Positions 22,681-34,097 of a stretch of DNA of 64,000 nucleotides are shown here, in pieces (position 1 is the stretch's first letter; each line of letters opens with the position of its first letter). Both the position numbers and the translations under genes were made by a program. A model generated the notes under the pieces. That model did no database searches and was not told where the DNA came from. It saw nothing but the letters and a program-made list of their open reading frames with translations. The stretch is from Sequoia sempervirens (lineage: Eukaryota > Streptophyta > Pinopsida > Cupressales > Cupressaceae), in NCBI GenBank assembly GCA_007258455.2, contig VDFB02254892.1, forward strand, positions 62,001 through 126,000. The letters are read 5' to 3'.

Positions 22681-23386
22681 ATGTTTAAATATTTTTAGAG
22701 TTTTTTTATCAAGAACCTAACTTAAAAGACCTATCCTAGGGGCCTCGTGGGCTTATCAAAGAGTAGCCTTGCCTACGTTATACATGCAGAGACCACATAG
22801 TTCAACTGACACGACTTATTAACAACAAGATATTAATAATTGAGGGATGCCAATTTATTATGACAGACTCCTAAAGACTGACCTAGGGTGTCTCGAGGGC
22901 ACATCAATGATGGCCTTGCCTACGTTTAAGATTAGAGACTCGTAGTTCAACAAGGGACTATTTTTGGATTTTTGATGTTTGACCTTTTTAGGGTTTTTGA
23001 TATGTTTTGGATGTTTTGGATTTTGACTTTATAATTTTGTGAATTTTTTTGGATTTTTAGTTGTACAGGAATTTGGATGTTTTTGGATTTTGATGAAGTT
23101 TAATGAATTTCTTTGGTGTTTTTTGATAACCGTTAAGATATACAAGAACCTAATATGATTCATAATAAATTTCCCCCAGTGTGATATGCGATAGACTACC
23201 TCGATATAGGAAAGACAAACTAACCTTTGGAATATGCCAAGTAGTACTAAATGGATTGCGATAATTTACATCATCAAACTATGACAAGGACGCAGATAAG
23301 GTGATGGATGAATAAATAGGATGAATGATGCAAAGAATGGTAGGATAGAGAGCCAAAGAATAGATGTAGGTGTTTTAATTATGCAA

Positions 23387-23452
23387 GGCACCTGTTTGCT
23401 AGGTTTTCACCAAGGTACTTGCCCAAAGTGCCACCAAAGTGGTTTTCACTAG
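23387..23452 (-). other. Conserved block after pol in element A
   Basis: In element orientation GTGAAAACCACTTTGGTGGC, then a stretch with AAGTACCTTGGTGAAAACC and AGCAAACAGGTGCC. Element B has nearly the same 66 bp at 52953-53018. It is better conserved than the sequence around it and non-coding, so a cis-acting RNA role is possible. Confidence 0.6.
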
Positions 23453-23540
23453 AGGAAGATTGCTTTTTCTTTACTTTTTTCAAACATTTTTCTCATTTTT
23501 TTAGATTTTGATCATTTTTTGATTTTTTTGTATTTTTAGA

Positions 23541-24895
23541 CTAGGCATAAAAAAATTTAAGATACAAGTTGTTGGTTGGTTCCTGCAAGTGTTCACCTTC
23601 AAGTGTTGACAATCGGTATGCTCCTGATCCATAGCTTGTTGTGATGACAAAGGGACCCAACCAGTTAGGCTCAAACTTTCCGCTGCTATCCTGATCTGGG
23701 ATATTTTTATGATTCTTCTTTAGGACAAGATCCCCTACTTGGAAAGACCAACATCTAATCTTCTTGTTGTAGCTTTGTTTATGTCATTTTTGATATACTT
23801 GCAATTGATTAAGGGCATCAAGATGACGCTTATCTAGGAATTCTAAATCATTCAGCCTAAACACTCGGTATTCTTCATTGGTAATCAGGTTCAGTAGTGA
23901 CAGTCATAATGATGGGAGCTCAACCTTGATAGGAAAGATAACTTTTGATCGATAGACTAGGGAAAAAGGGGATGCACCTATTGGCATGCAGATACTGGTT
24001 CAATAATCCCAAAGAGCGGGATTTAGTTGTAGATGCCAATCACGGCTAGCTTCATTGACCATTTTCTTTAGTATCTTTAGAATGGTCTTGTTTGTAGCCT
24101 CAGCTTGACTATTTCCCTAGGGATAATATAGGGTAGGGAATCGGTGTTGGGTATTGAATCTTTGACATAGCTCTTTCACATCCTAATTCTTAAAGGGGGT
24201 TCCATTATCCGAGATGAGGGTTTGTGGACCACCATAACGACAGATTAGTTAGTTCAAGATAAACTTGGAAATTTGCTTCCCTGTTATGTAGGTCATAGGA
24301 ATGGCTTCAACCCACTTGTTAAATTACTCAATGGATGTTATGATAAACTTATGGCCATTGGATGAGGTTGGACTAATTTTTCCTATGAGGTCAATGCCCT
24401 ACTACGAAAAAGGAAAAGGTGTGATCATTGGTTGCAATTCTTGAGCTGAAGTATGAATCAGATCTCCATGTTGTTGGCACTAGACACAATTTTGCACATA
24501 CTAGTGAGCTCCCTTTCCATGGTTGGCCAATAATACCCCATCCTCAACATTTTCTTAGCTAAATTCATACCACTATAATGGGAACCACATATGCCATCAT
24601 GTACTTCTGTTAAATTTTTCAAGGCTTCCTCTTGTTTAAGACATTGTAGCAACATCCCTTTGATGCTTCGGTGGTAAAGGGTATTGCCTAAGATCATGAA
24701 TCGAGATGCCTTCTTGGCAAAGGTCTTAAGGTTTGAGGTGATATATGATGGGAGGATTCCTCTACTAAGGTAGGTAAATATGTCATGATACCATGGGGAT
24801 CTAGGACCAATAATGACACACATGAATTCAGATTCAAGGATTTCAAAATTCGGTACGAGAAGTTGTTCTACCAAGAATTCACACTGCAGGATGTT
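23541..24895 (-). pseudogene. Gypsy integrase (element A)
   Basis: In element order: zinc-binding domain HDGICGSHYSGMNLAKKMLR (24540-24610) and, after a frameshift near 24510, NCV*CQQHG. The catalytic core has the first Asp in GIDLIGKI (about 24370-24395), the second in ISDNGTPFKN (24195-24225), and the Glu in GNSQAEATNK (24090-24120). The C-terminal chromatin-facing part is GKFEPNWLGP. All three catalytic acids are present, unlike in elements B, C and D, but there are many stops (for example two just before GIDLIG). The frame ends at 23541. Confidence 0.85.
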
Positions 24896-25290
24896 GTTCA
24901 ACATGTCTAACAATGATTCAATTATTTCTATTGCATCTGCTACTCTATTGTTTATGTGAGGAATTTGATCAAAGGTTATGTCTATGAAAAGGTCCTTGAG
25001 ACTTTCTACCATCTTTTTGTAAGGAGTGAGATTATCATCCTTATTTTGATAGTTGCCATTGACTTGGTTGATAACTAGTTGTGAGTATCCATAGACTTTC
25101 ATCTCTTGTATCTACCATTGAACCACTATCCTTAGACATGTGATTAGGGTTTTGTACTCAACAATGTTGTTAGTACAAGGGAACGATAGCCGGTATGACT
25201 TTGGAATGCAATCACCTTGAGGGGTGATGAAAGGAATACCTGCTCTTCATCCATGTTGGGTGAACGATCCATCAAAGTACATCTTCCACT
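24896..25290 (-). pseudogene. Second, archaeal-type RNase H (element A)
   Basis: It starts MYFDGSFTQHG (about 25245-25280), continues FPCTNNIVEYKTLI, then VYGYSQLVINQVNGNYQNKD (25030-25095) and ends NNRVADAIEI (24930-24960). This is the extra RNase H that Tat-lineage elements carry between the normal Ty3 RNase H and integrase. The third catalytic acid is lost: the expected GDSQLV reads GYSQLV. Confidence 0.78.
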
Positions 25291-25339
25291 AAGTTGTGAG
25301 ATTGATCAGGAACACTGATTCATTCGGAAACTCAAATAT

Positions 25340-26833
25340 TAAAGGGTTCTTTGAATAAATAGGTACCTTTTCTATTTGGTTTGTGATCACTTGTCCTTTG
25401 ATTTCCTTACGTTCTACATACTCTATGTCAAACTTTGCTAAGATCATTACCCATTTGGCCATTCACCCTGTGAGAGTTGCTTTGGATAACAGGTATTTCA
25501 ATGGGTCAATCTTGGTAATAAGTTTGATTTGATGTGACAGCATGTAGTGCTTGAACTTTTTTGAAGCAAAAACTACTGCTAATCATGCTTTCTTAGTGGG
25601 TGAATAGTTCATTTCATAACCCACCAAAGTCCTATTGATTTATTAGATATCTCTTTCCTTTTCGTTTTCATCATGTTGTGCTAGAAGAGCTCCTAGTGTT
25701 GTTGATGTTACTAAGATATACAGGATCAGTGGTATTTTTGGTATTGGCGGCATGAGAATTGGAGGTGTTAGTAGATAGTCTTTTATTTTTTAGAAAGCTT
25801 TATCACACTTCTCATCCCACTTGTAAGTTATTCCTTTATGGAGAAGATGTGAAAAGGGGTGGATTTTATCTGATAGTTGTGTTATGAACCTCCTGATGAA
25901 CTACAATCTTCCTTGTAACCCTCTCATCCACTTTAGTGTTTGTAGTGGTTCCATGTCGAGGATGGATTTTACCTTTGCTGGATCAATTTCTATCCCTCTT
26001 TGTGAGACGATAAAGCCAAGAATTTTCCCTGATGTGACCCCGAAGACACACTTTTTTGGATTCAATCATACCTTATATTATTCAAGTCTGTCAAAGATGG
26101 ACCCTAAGACTTGTATGTGCTCACTTCTATTCTTTGATTTTTCCAAAAAAAATTCCACATAATCTTCAATTGTTTTGTGGATCATGTCATGAAAGATGAG
26201 GGTCATTGCTCTTTGATAGGTTTCTTCGGCATTCTTTAACCCAAATGGCATCACGTTCCAACAATAGGTTCCCCATGGACAAGTGAATGCAATTTTTTGT
26301 TGATCCTCCTTGGCGATCATGATTTGATTGTAGCCTGAAAAACCATCCATGAGTGACAACATTTCACGCCTTGTTGTTAAGTCTACAATGAGGTTGATAT
26401 TAGGAAGAGGAAAATCATCCTTTGGGCATGCCTTATTTAATTCCCTGAATTCAGTGCAGATTCTGATGCCCCCAGTGGGTTTTGAGACTGGTACCAAGTT
26501 CGAAACCCACTCGAGATAATCTATCGGTAGGATGAATCCAGCATTAAGAAGCTTTCGTAATTCTAGTTTCACCAAAAGTGCTATCTAAGGGTGCATCTTC
26601 CTTAATTTTTGCTTGACTAGGTTGGCTTTAGGATAGACTACTAAGTGATGCACAACTACTTCTGGATCAAGCCCTAGAATATCTGTGTATGACCATGCAA
26701 AGGTAGCTCTTCGCTCCTTCAGGAATACTACTAGGTTCTTTTGTTCTTCATCCAACAAAGATTCAACATAGAAGGTGATCTTAGGTGCTTCTATTGTTCC
26801 CGCATTGACTGGAGTGGCCTCTTCTACTAGCAT
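25340..26833 (-). pseudogene. Gypsy reverse transcriptase and Ty3-type RNase H (element A)
   Basis: The start, near 26680-26740, is FAWSYTDILGLDP, then VKQKLRKMHP. After a stop at 26585-26587 the RT palm reads NLVPVSKPTGGIRICTEFRE, LNKACPKDDFPLPN, SLMDGFSGYNQI (first catalytic Asp) and PWGTYCWNVMPFGL. The catalytic box at about 26140-26165 reads EDYVEFFLEKS, whereas element B has EDYVDDLLAKS, so both Asp residues are lost. The connection continues NPKKCVFGVTSG and the RNase H reads LVTSTTLGALLAQ, KHYMLSHQ, KIDPLKYLLSKA, AKWVMILAKFDIEYV. Several stops are present. Confidence 0.87.
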
Positions 26834-27309
26834 TGCTGACTTTTACAGGTGCATTGCACAAACGAGGAGATCGAATCCCTCATCCTAGGGCACCTTAGAG
26901 AGGTTTTCACCTTCGGATGCATCCTTTGTTTTTACTATTTTAGGATCAGAGAGTGCCATAGTGTGGTTTTCACTCAAGGATTTGCATGTTAGTTGCATTT
27001 TATCAATTTTGTGACTAAAGGATTCAATTGTCTCCCCATAGTACGCCCCTATGTTGAGCTCTATGTCAAAACTTGCTTTGTGATCTTCCCATGGTAAGTT
27101 GTCACGAAGACCCATGAATTCTAAGGCCGCTTCATCATTTTTGAATAAATCTAGAATTGGTGGTCCTTATTGGTCCATGTCAATGAGTTGGGGGTATACT
27201 AGGTGTATTTTAGTTGGTTGATCACTCGGAGTGAAGGATGTTATGGATATCATGAAGAGGGAGTTATTCTCAAATGGGTCAGCAACATCAAGGGGGAAGT
27301 CATCTAAGG

Positions 27310-27534
27310 TCATATCACGTGATGTAGGTAACCAAGAGGAAGCCTCAACCCGTTTAGCAGAAGTAACTTTTCAATAAGGGTGACCTTGCTAGTAGTACAA
27401 CCTAGGCCAAGATTCTTTAGTCGTTTCTCAGGAACAATTGGTTCTAGTGAACCATTATCATTTTTTCCTAGCTTCTCCTTCTGGTTATATCCCCATCCCT
27501 TCAATAGCTGCAAGCCTTTGTTATCATCTTGCAT
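27310..27534 (-). pseudogene. G-patch motif of the polyprotein (element A)
   Basis: Residues LLKGWGYNQKEKLGKNDNGS, then LEPIVPEKRLKNLGLG, match the glycine pattern of a G-patch: GW-G-LGK-G-EPI-GLG. The segment lies between protease and RT in the polyprotein. G-patch motifs bind RNA or helicases in cellular proteins, and some retroviruses carry one at the end of protease. The copy in element B at about 48840-48990 has the same spacing, so it is part of this family and not a chance match. Confidence 0.7.
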
Positions 27535-27552
27535 GGGATGAGTGGGAACAAG

Positions 27553-28494
27553 TCATTCATCTTGATAGAGGAGTTTAGAGATATTGTCCGCATTGACATC
27601 TTCTTGATTCAAATCCCCCGAATTGATGAAGGTAGTAGCTTCCATCTTGATTGTTTCGAGCTCTTTATTGCTAGGTGTGGGTTTCCCATGAGATTGAGGA
27701 GAAATAGGTAGCTCTCTTAAGAAAAATGTGTTCTTCATTAGCTTATAGTTCCCACAACCATCATCTTGGATCACTGCTTTGATATCAGGTATGTTTTGCA
27801 CAATGAGTGCCTTTGTTTTAGAGGTAGATGCAAGGGATGACAAGTCAACAAATGAGGTAGAAGGTGTAGGCCCTTCGTCATTCTTGGGTACTTGGGGGAT
27901 CTTATAGAACTTGGCCTCAATATTTTTGCAATAGTAAAAAGGCTTAGGATCTCCATGAATGGTAATCTCTCTACGTCCCTTGAAAGGAAACTTCACACAT
28001 TGATGATAAGTCAAGGCTATAGCTTTTAGGGAATCGATCCATGGTTGACCAAGCAAGATGTTATAGGGAAGATCAAGGTCTAACACTTGGCATGTATTTT
28101 TTGCGATGAGGGGGGCCACTTGGATGGGTAATGCGATGATTCCTTGTGATACCTGTTCTTGGTCATCATATGCCCTAATGGTGGTACTCTTTGTCTTTTC
28201 AATAGTATCTTCTGAATAGCCCAAATTTTTGATCAACTGAAGGGTGCAAATGTTCAATCCAGCACCTCCATCTACTAAGACTCTTTTGACCTTGTTCTTA
28301 TGAATGATAACATCAAGGTGTAAAGCACGGTTATGAGATGGTTGTGACGGTAGGTCTTGCTTGGAGAAGGTGAGAAGGTGATTAGCAATATGGCCTACCA
28401 TAGCTTGAAACTTATATGTATCAATATCCTCAGGAATAGATGACTCTGATAAAGTTTTCTCCAAGATCTCCCTATATGCGGGGGATAGCCTCAA
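27553..28494 (-). pseudogene. Aspartic protease region (element A)
   Basis: An open frame of 313 codons. The protease active site is VKRVLVDGGAGLNICTLQLI (about 28235-28295), with D-G-G-A in place of the D-S/T-G-A of most proteases. That form is shared by the relatives in this window and is probably normal for them. The second conserved region is DLDLPYNILLGQPWI (28035-28080), where ILLGQPW is the usual end of the fold. Upstream is the linker MRLSPAYREILEKTLSES, similar to ISPDHQAILDKALRN in element B. It would process the gag-pol polyprotein. Except for its ends this segment has no stop. Confidence 0.8.
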
Positions 28495-28548
28495 TAGTTC
28501 TAATATTGATATATGTGTGGGGGTCTTCTTAAGCTAATCTAAGAGATT

Positions 28549-31500
28549 TTACTTGCTAGGATTTGATGTTGGGAAAGTAGGTTGTGCCCTAGATTGAGAT
28601 GGGACTCCTTGGATGGTAATTTTTCCACTTCGTGTGGTGACTCCACACTCTACACTAGGCCCTTTAATGGTGACAACGGTAATGACGCTATCACAAGAAT
28701 CCACTACATTGGAATAGGTATGTTGCACATTTGTGTAATCCTTAGCTTTTCCATTGTTGTTCCCTTTGCTATGATCTGGCATAAGCTTCTTGTATGTCTT
28801 AAGATCTTGATTCTCGGCTGGTACTTCAACTGATATGGTGTCATTCACTATGAGGTCTTGGATAATATTCTTGAGTCTCGTGCAGTTTGTCATTTTGTGT
28901 CCTTTGATTTTGTGAAAGTCACAAAGGTTGTTCTCATTGTACTAGGATGGTTTCTCTTGTGGTTCTTGGTAGTTTTCAAAGTTGGAAAGTGTTATCATAT
29001 TTGACTCTACCAACTTTTTCATGATGGTTTCTATGGGTTCAGATAACTGTGTGTACTTGCATTTAGGATAGTTTATCTTGTTAGTGGTTAGCCTTTGTTG
29101 CATGTCGGTTTTGTTGATTTGATTTTTCTAAGGAGGTGTTGTTTGCTATACAGCTGGTTGGATATTAGCAACATTATTTTTTTCCGGCCTAGGGGCACTT
29201 AGGACTACCTTAGCATCTACTACACCATCATTTGTTACGTTCTTTTTCTTAGCCCAAACACGAGGCTTATCGTTTGAACTAGATTTGATGGGTGGTTGTC
29301 CTTGTAAGCTTGAGTGTTTCCCTGTGAGATTAGAGCTCTCTTAATGTTAAGGGCTCTAGGGAAAAGTTGGTCATAAGATGTGATGCATTGCATTTTCAAG
29401 TGGAATGATAGTTTTGGATCTAGATTTTTTATGATGATTCCCACTTGTTGTTCATTGGGAAGAGGCCATTTGCTATTACTAGCTCTTTGTCTCCGTCATT
29501 GTAAGAAATTAGTGAAATTTTCTCCTTTTTTTTGCCTGAGAGTGTACAGTTCTTCTAGACTTACATCCATGTTAAGATTAAAGGAGAAGTGATCGATGAA
29601 TTTATTGGTAATTTCCTAGAAAGTTTTGATGTCAGGAGGTAGATGAGAAAACCAATCCATGGCAGGACATTTTAAACTTCAAGGGAAGAGGCGCATTAAA
29701 TATGAATCGTTGTAGGCCACCTCCATACACATGATGTTAGACTCTTTGATATGATCCATAGGACTTCCTCTCCCTTTGTATTTGTCAAATTTAGATATTT
29801 CAAAACCAAGAGGGAATAGTACCATTGCGATGTTCTGGTCAAATAAATAAGGACATAGATTCTGTGTATGGGGCTTCCTTGTCTTGCCCATCCAAAGGTC
29901 CTACATTTCTTGCAATAATGCCTTAAATTGTGAAGCTAGATCATCTTGTGGATTTGGAGGAGGAACATATGGTGGGATAATGGATGATTCATATGTGGTA
30001 TTTTGATATGATAGGGTGTTGTATGGGGTGTATTGTGGTATGAGATTTTGAGGGTGATTACGGTATTGGTGTATATGTTCCTAATGTGTTTGTATTGACG
30101 ATGTTCTATTGAGGATTATAGTAGGAACTTGGTTTTTGTTGTTGCTACTGTTGGGCATATTGTTGAGCTAGTAAGGCTTGTTGTTGTTGTGCCACTGGGG
30201 CTTGCTATTGGGATTGTTGTTGTTGTTGCACCACGAGGGCTTTTTGTTGTTATTGCAATGCTAAAGCTGCTTGATGAGCTTGATGTTATTGTTGGGCTAA
30301 GGTTGCTTGTTGTGTTGCTAAGGGGGCTTGTTTTTGTTTTTGTTGTTGTTGTTGTTGTTGCTATTGGGATGCTAGGGTTGCTTTTTTTTGTGGATTTTGT
30401 TGGATGGCTTGCTAATAAGCTTTTTGTGCTTGTTGTAAAGCTAGGGAATGCGCTTGCAATGTAGGATTAGGTGGTTGTTGGGATATCTGAGATGGATTCT
30501 GAGTTTTGATGTTATGATTGGGTAGCAGATTGTTGATGAGAGGTGGAGGGTTCCCTTGGTTTAACATCCATTGTAAGATGGTGTATTGATGTGGGGGAAT
30601 GTAAGTTTGAGGTCTTGTTTGATTTTTCATGGTAAAGGGGACCATGGGAAAAGATGAGGATGGTGCCATTATATTTTGTGATGGAAATGACATAGTAGGA
30701 CCTTGAGGCCACTAATTAAAAAGATTCCCTTGTCCCATGTCTTGAGGATTTCCTTGTGCTAGAGATATAAATAAGGTATTACCTAGGTTGGTGAGATTCG
30801 TGACCAAGGGATTGTTCTGAGATGGGTTGATGATGGATGGGATGGATGTGTTTTGTGACACCAATGGTACGAATGAACCAATGGGAGGATTGACTAAAGA
30901 TGTCCCTATCTGCATTAAGGGTTGACTTTGTGGTGTAGTATTGACATGCCCTTGTGTGTTGTTTTGAGACATTTGTTATCTACTGCTTTGCATGATGGTG
31001 GGAACACTTGTGGTACTCATGGGTATGGATGAAGAGGGGTGTCCTTGATATTGGAGGTCGTGGTGGAATAATGAAGTTCAAGAGGTTTATATGGTTGTTT
31101 GGGATCTTTGGGAATAGGAGGAGCACCAAAGGTAGGTTCCCACGTAGTTTTTTGGGATGGAGGATTGCTATTGAGGGTACCCACAAGTGTGTTGCTCTCA
31201 AATGGAAGAGTTAGACCAGAGTCCTTGGAAAATCTAGTTGCAAGACTGGGAGTGGATATTTGAGTTAGCCCTAGTGATGGATTTTTAAAGTCGTGTGTCA
31301 AATTTTGTGCAACAAATGATGGGGAAATAGGAGCTACATTTTCAGAGGCTTGGCATTCCATGATTTCCTTCCTAGTAAGTTCAAAGGAATTGTTTGTGAT
31401 GTCTTCTATCTCGTATGGTCCTAACAGAGATGATGGTTGTTGTGATGGGGTAACTTGAATTCTGAGATCAAATTCTAAAGGATTTGGATCACTTGAGGTA

Positions 31501-31556
31501 AATGTGACTTTGGTTTTCTCCATGATTCTCTTGTATTGTGATCTTGTCTTTATCAT
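28549..31556 (-). pseudogene. Gag with CCHC-type knuckle and Gln-rich linker (element A)
   Basis: The start at 31556 (MIKTRSQYKRIMEKTK) was chosen because element B gag starts in the same way (MVETRLKRKKRDNM). The N-terminal part is low-complexity, rich in Pro, Ser, Asn and Gln. A Gln-rich linker lies at 30130-30450. The capsid-like domain lies at 29235-29891: CPYLFDQNIAMVLFPLGFE, DHIKESNIMCMEVAYNDSYL, then KNLDPKLSFHL. A zinc knuckle at 28882-28923 reads CDFHKIKGHKMTNC. Stops and frameshifts break the frame, especially between 29892 and 31020. Gag would build the particle and bind RNA. Confidence 0.78.
30130..30450 (-). repeat. Poly-glutamine-coding repeat in element A gag
   Basis: On the minus strand, CAA and CAG codons dominate with Ala and Leu (QQQQQQQKQKQ, then ATQQATLAQQ). 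On the plus strand it appears as TTGTTGTTG runs. Several Gln codons have become TAA or TAG. Element B gag has no such tract; its linker is built on NQNP words. Confidence 0.8.
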
Positions 31557-33954
31557 AAATTTTGTGTCACCTTTGAGAGAGTTGTGTTGTGATTTGTAAT
31601 GTTTGAACTCTCTAGTTGACTCAAATATAGGTAAAAGGGATGCTCTAAGTATTTTTGGAGAAATGATGATAGTGGGGGATGAAAATATTTGTGATGTGGA
31701 GAGTGATCTTTGCAAATGTTTTGGTACAACACTTTTGACTTACACTTGATGTTTTGATGTTGGGATAAAGGATGTTGATGAACTTGGAAATATTTAGGGT
31801 AGACTTGTGACCTTCAAGATAAACTAGTTCAAAGATGATAACTAACGTAACTAAATGCATGGAAAAGGATACATTTCACATACAAAGTAGCCAATTTAGG
31901 GTTTTGGGTTGATTGATGTCCAAGTCAAAAAATAGTTGGTGTATTCAAATCTTTTGCAAATTTAAATGAGGTGAAGGATGAAATTTGATGGAAGGGTGAA
32001 TGAAATGTTTGACCCAATGTTGACTTAAAGTGAACCTTTGTTTTCCAAGACCAAGGTGGTGAGAATGATGCTAGACCTCTAAAATTTTCCAATCTTGAAG
32101 ACTAATGTTGACCTAAATGAGATGATAGATGTGAGTATGCAAATTTGGTTCATTCCTCCTAGCTCGAGCATAATATTTTATTAACAAGAGGTGATGATTG
32201 TGATAAAGTATTAAGGCCCACTTCCTACCAAACTTTGAATTACGATACCTATGTCTGTAATGGCGGCATGTAGATATTTCCCTACTGATTTTGATTGTGT
32301 AATAGATCATTTTGAGGATTTCAAAACCATGAAAAGGACCAAGGTTTTAGATAGGTTGATTATCATGAAAAACACCTAGTTTTGACTCATAAAGAACATA
32401 TACATGTGTGGATGTTTCCTCAATGCGCATTCATAAAAGTTTACTAACAATTTGTTTATGTTGAGGTAGAGTGCTAAAATATGGTTTTTGATTGCTTTTG
32501 AACTGAGATGCCTAAGTTTAAAGTGACGAATAGTAGACCTTATTTTGGGGATCCTAACTTTGTGTGATATCATATAGAAAAGTTCAAGTTTATGGAAGAA
32601 AGGAAGATATTTATTGCCACACAAGTGGTGCTAATATGGGTCATCCAGCCTCAATATCATCTTGTTCCTCTTCTTTTTCTAAGATTTTTGCAACATTTCT
32701 CCACTGAGTTAGTGTTTCTTTTGTGAAAAAAGTGAAGCTTCTCAAACTACTAATGATATCGGTTTATTCCCCATTAATGAGTTCAAAGTTTGGCTGAATG
32801 ATAGCACCTTCAAGATCAAGTTGTTCAACGAGAGCAATCGGTCTCCAAATAGTCATGTGGGGTTCAATTGTGTCAATTTATCTTTCTTAAGTGAATTTAA
32901 TTTACCATAAACACTCGTCTTGATTAAGTTTTCAAACTAAATGTTTATTTCAAGAACGTCATAACTTTCACAATGTCCATTTTGTGAGAATCATGAGGTT
33001 GAAGCCATAATTTCCTATGTTGTCTTTGGAAAATATGGATTGAGATATAATTCAAGATATTTAGAAATCTCTAAGGATAGAAATCCTTAGGATGAGCAGT
33101 AATATCGAGGCTATTTCAAAAGGTATCCATATTTAAGCCAAAGTGTTTGAAATTTTGAGGAAGATAGTGAATGTTTGTTTTGTAACATTATGGAACCAAG
33201 AAATGTATTAAACTGACTCACAATCATTTACAATCCTAGGTTGAAATGGCCATACTTATTGAGTCCCCACTCAAATTTCCCCAAACACTAAGACATTGCA
33301 AACAGTTAGAGATTTGGCAACACTGGCTCCCCTCCATAGCACACACTTCACGGGACCACCAAATCTCAAAATCCTGAAGATCCTAAGATCTTAAGGATTT
33401 TTCTATTTCAACAATGAATAGTACAAATTTGGGGCAGCTTCAGAATGACCATTCTTGCACCAACAAGCATTAAGGATTTTTGGTAACTGAACAGTTTGGC
33501 TCTTAGTAATAAATTGAGAACACCTAGCCATATACACACCCGCTTTGCCACTTAAGGCTCTTACTATCATTCCCATTCCACTTAAGGTATGGTACTAGGT
33601 GCAGTATGTTATACAATCCAGGATAGAAGGTACTTTCTCATGATTTCCAAACCTTTAATATAGCATGTTGGTAAACGTGCTTGCAAGAACTTTCCTATGA
33701 GTTTCATGTTGTGAGGTGTGTCTCATAGTAAGTCCTCTCTTAAGGGTGACACAAAGCATAAGTGTACTTAAGTATTTCTCTTCACCCAAGATCGCACGAA
33801 GTGCAAGGGGATTGGATACATACTATAAGTGCACACAAACAGCAAAGTACACTTGGATTGTTTCTCTTCACCCAAGATCGCATGAAGTGCAAGGGGATTG
33901 GACATGCACTACAAGTGTGTCACAGCAAACCAAACACTGTATCATTTTATAAAC
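31557..33954 (-). other. 5' leader of element A
   Basis: About 2.4 kb without a coding signal between the 5' LTR and gag. A motif GGAGGGGAGCCAGTG (element orientation, 33321-33335) also occurs in the leader of element B (36444-36458), so the leaders are related. A tandem duplication of 86 bp lies next to the LTR. Long leaders are usual in the Ogre/Tat group. A primer-binding site with a terminal TGG right after the LTR is not evident. Confidence 0.65.
33761..33932. repeat. Tandem duplication, 2 x 86 bp, in the leader of element A
   Basis: TTTCTCTTCACCCAAGATCG and the following AAGTGCAAGGGGATTGGA occur at 33775 and again at 33861. Each copy ends with a TAAGTG/CAAGTG word. Confidence 0.85.
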
Positions 33955-34033
33955 TGTGAAAGCATTTAAATGTCTACTCTAATCCATCTAAAACTTATCC
34001 CATTTTGGAATTAGTGCCATGTTGACATGAAAC
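33955..34033 (-). repeat. Element A 5' LTR, first fragment (79 bp)
   Basis: Starts TGTGAAAGCATTTAAATG like the 3' LTR at 9720 and follows it for 79 bp, then is cut by element B. The rest of the LTR resumes at 59170 (59165 with the duplicated target). Confidence 0.85.
34029..34033. repeat. Target-site duplication of element B, left copy (GAAAC)
   Basis: GAAAC here and GGAAC at 59165-59169 flank element B. The uninterrupted LTR at 9793-9797 has GGAAC, so the left copy has one G-to-A change. Confidence 0.8.
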
Positions 34034-34097
34034 TGTAAACACTAAAAATTGTCCTAGGCCTGCGACTCTTAATAATTCTTCCATTGCCATTCTTCAT

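Larger units (their letters stand above)
22541..23540 (-). other. Element A 3' non-coding region with two 147-bp spaced cassettes
   Basis: This lies downstream of pol in element A. It begins with a T-run and the second copy of the 120-bp repeat. A cassette containing CCTTGCCTACG (plus strand) occurs at 22767 and again at 22914, each about 40 bp after a CCTAGGG(G) box. Element B carries the same cassette twice (53434 and 53579), spaced 145 bp. No protein-coding signal. Confidence 0.65.

Noticed and set aside
30129..30464. 111-codon plus-strand frame rich in Val and Leu, membrane-like in appearance.
   Set aside because: It is the reverse complement of the Gln-rich gag tract of element A; the hydrophobic look comes from GTT/TTG codons.
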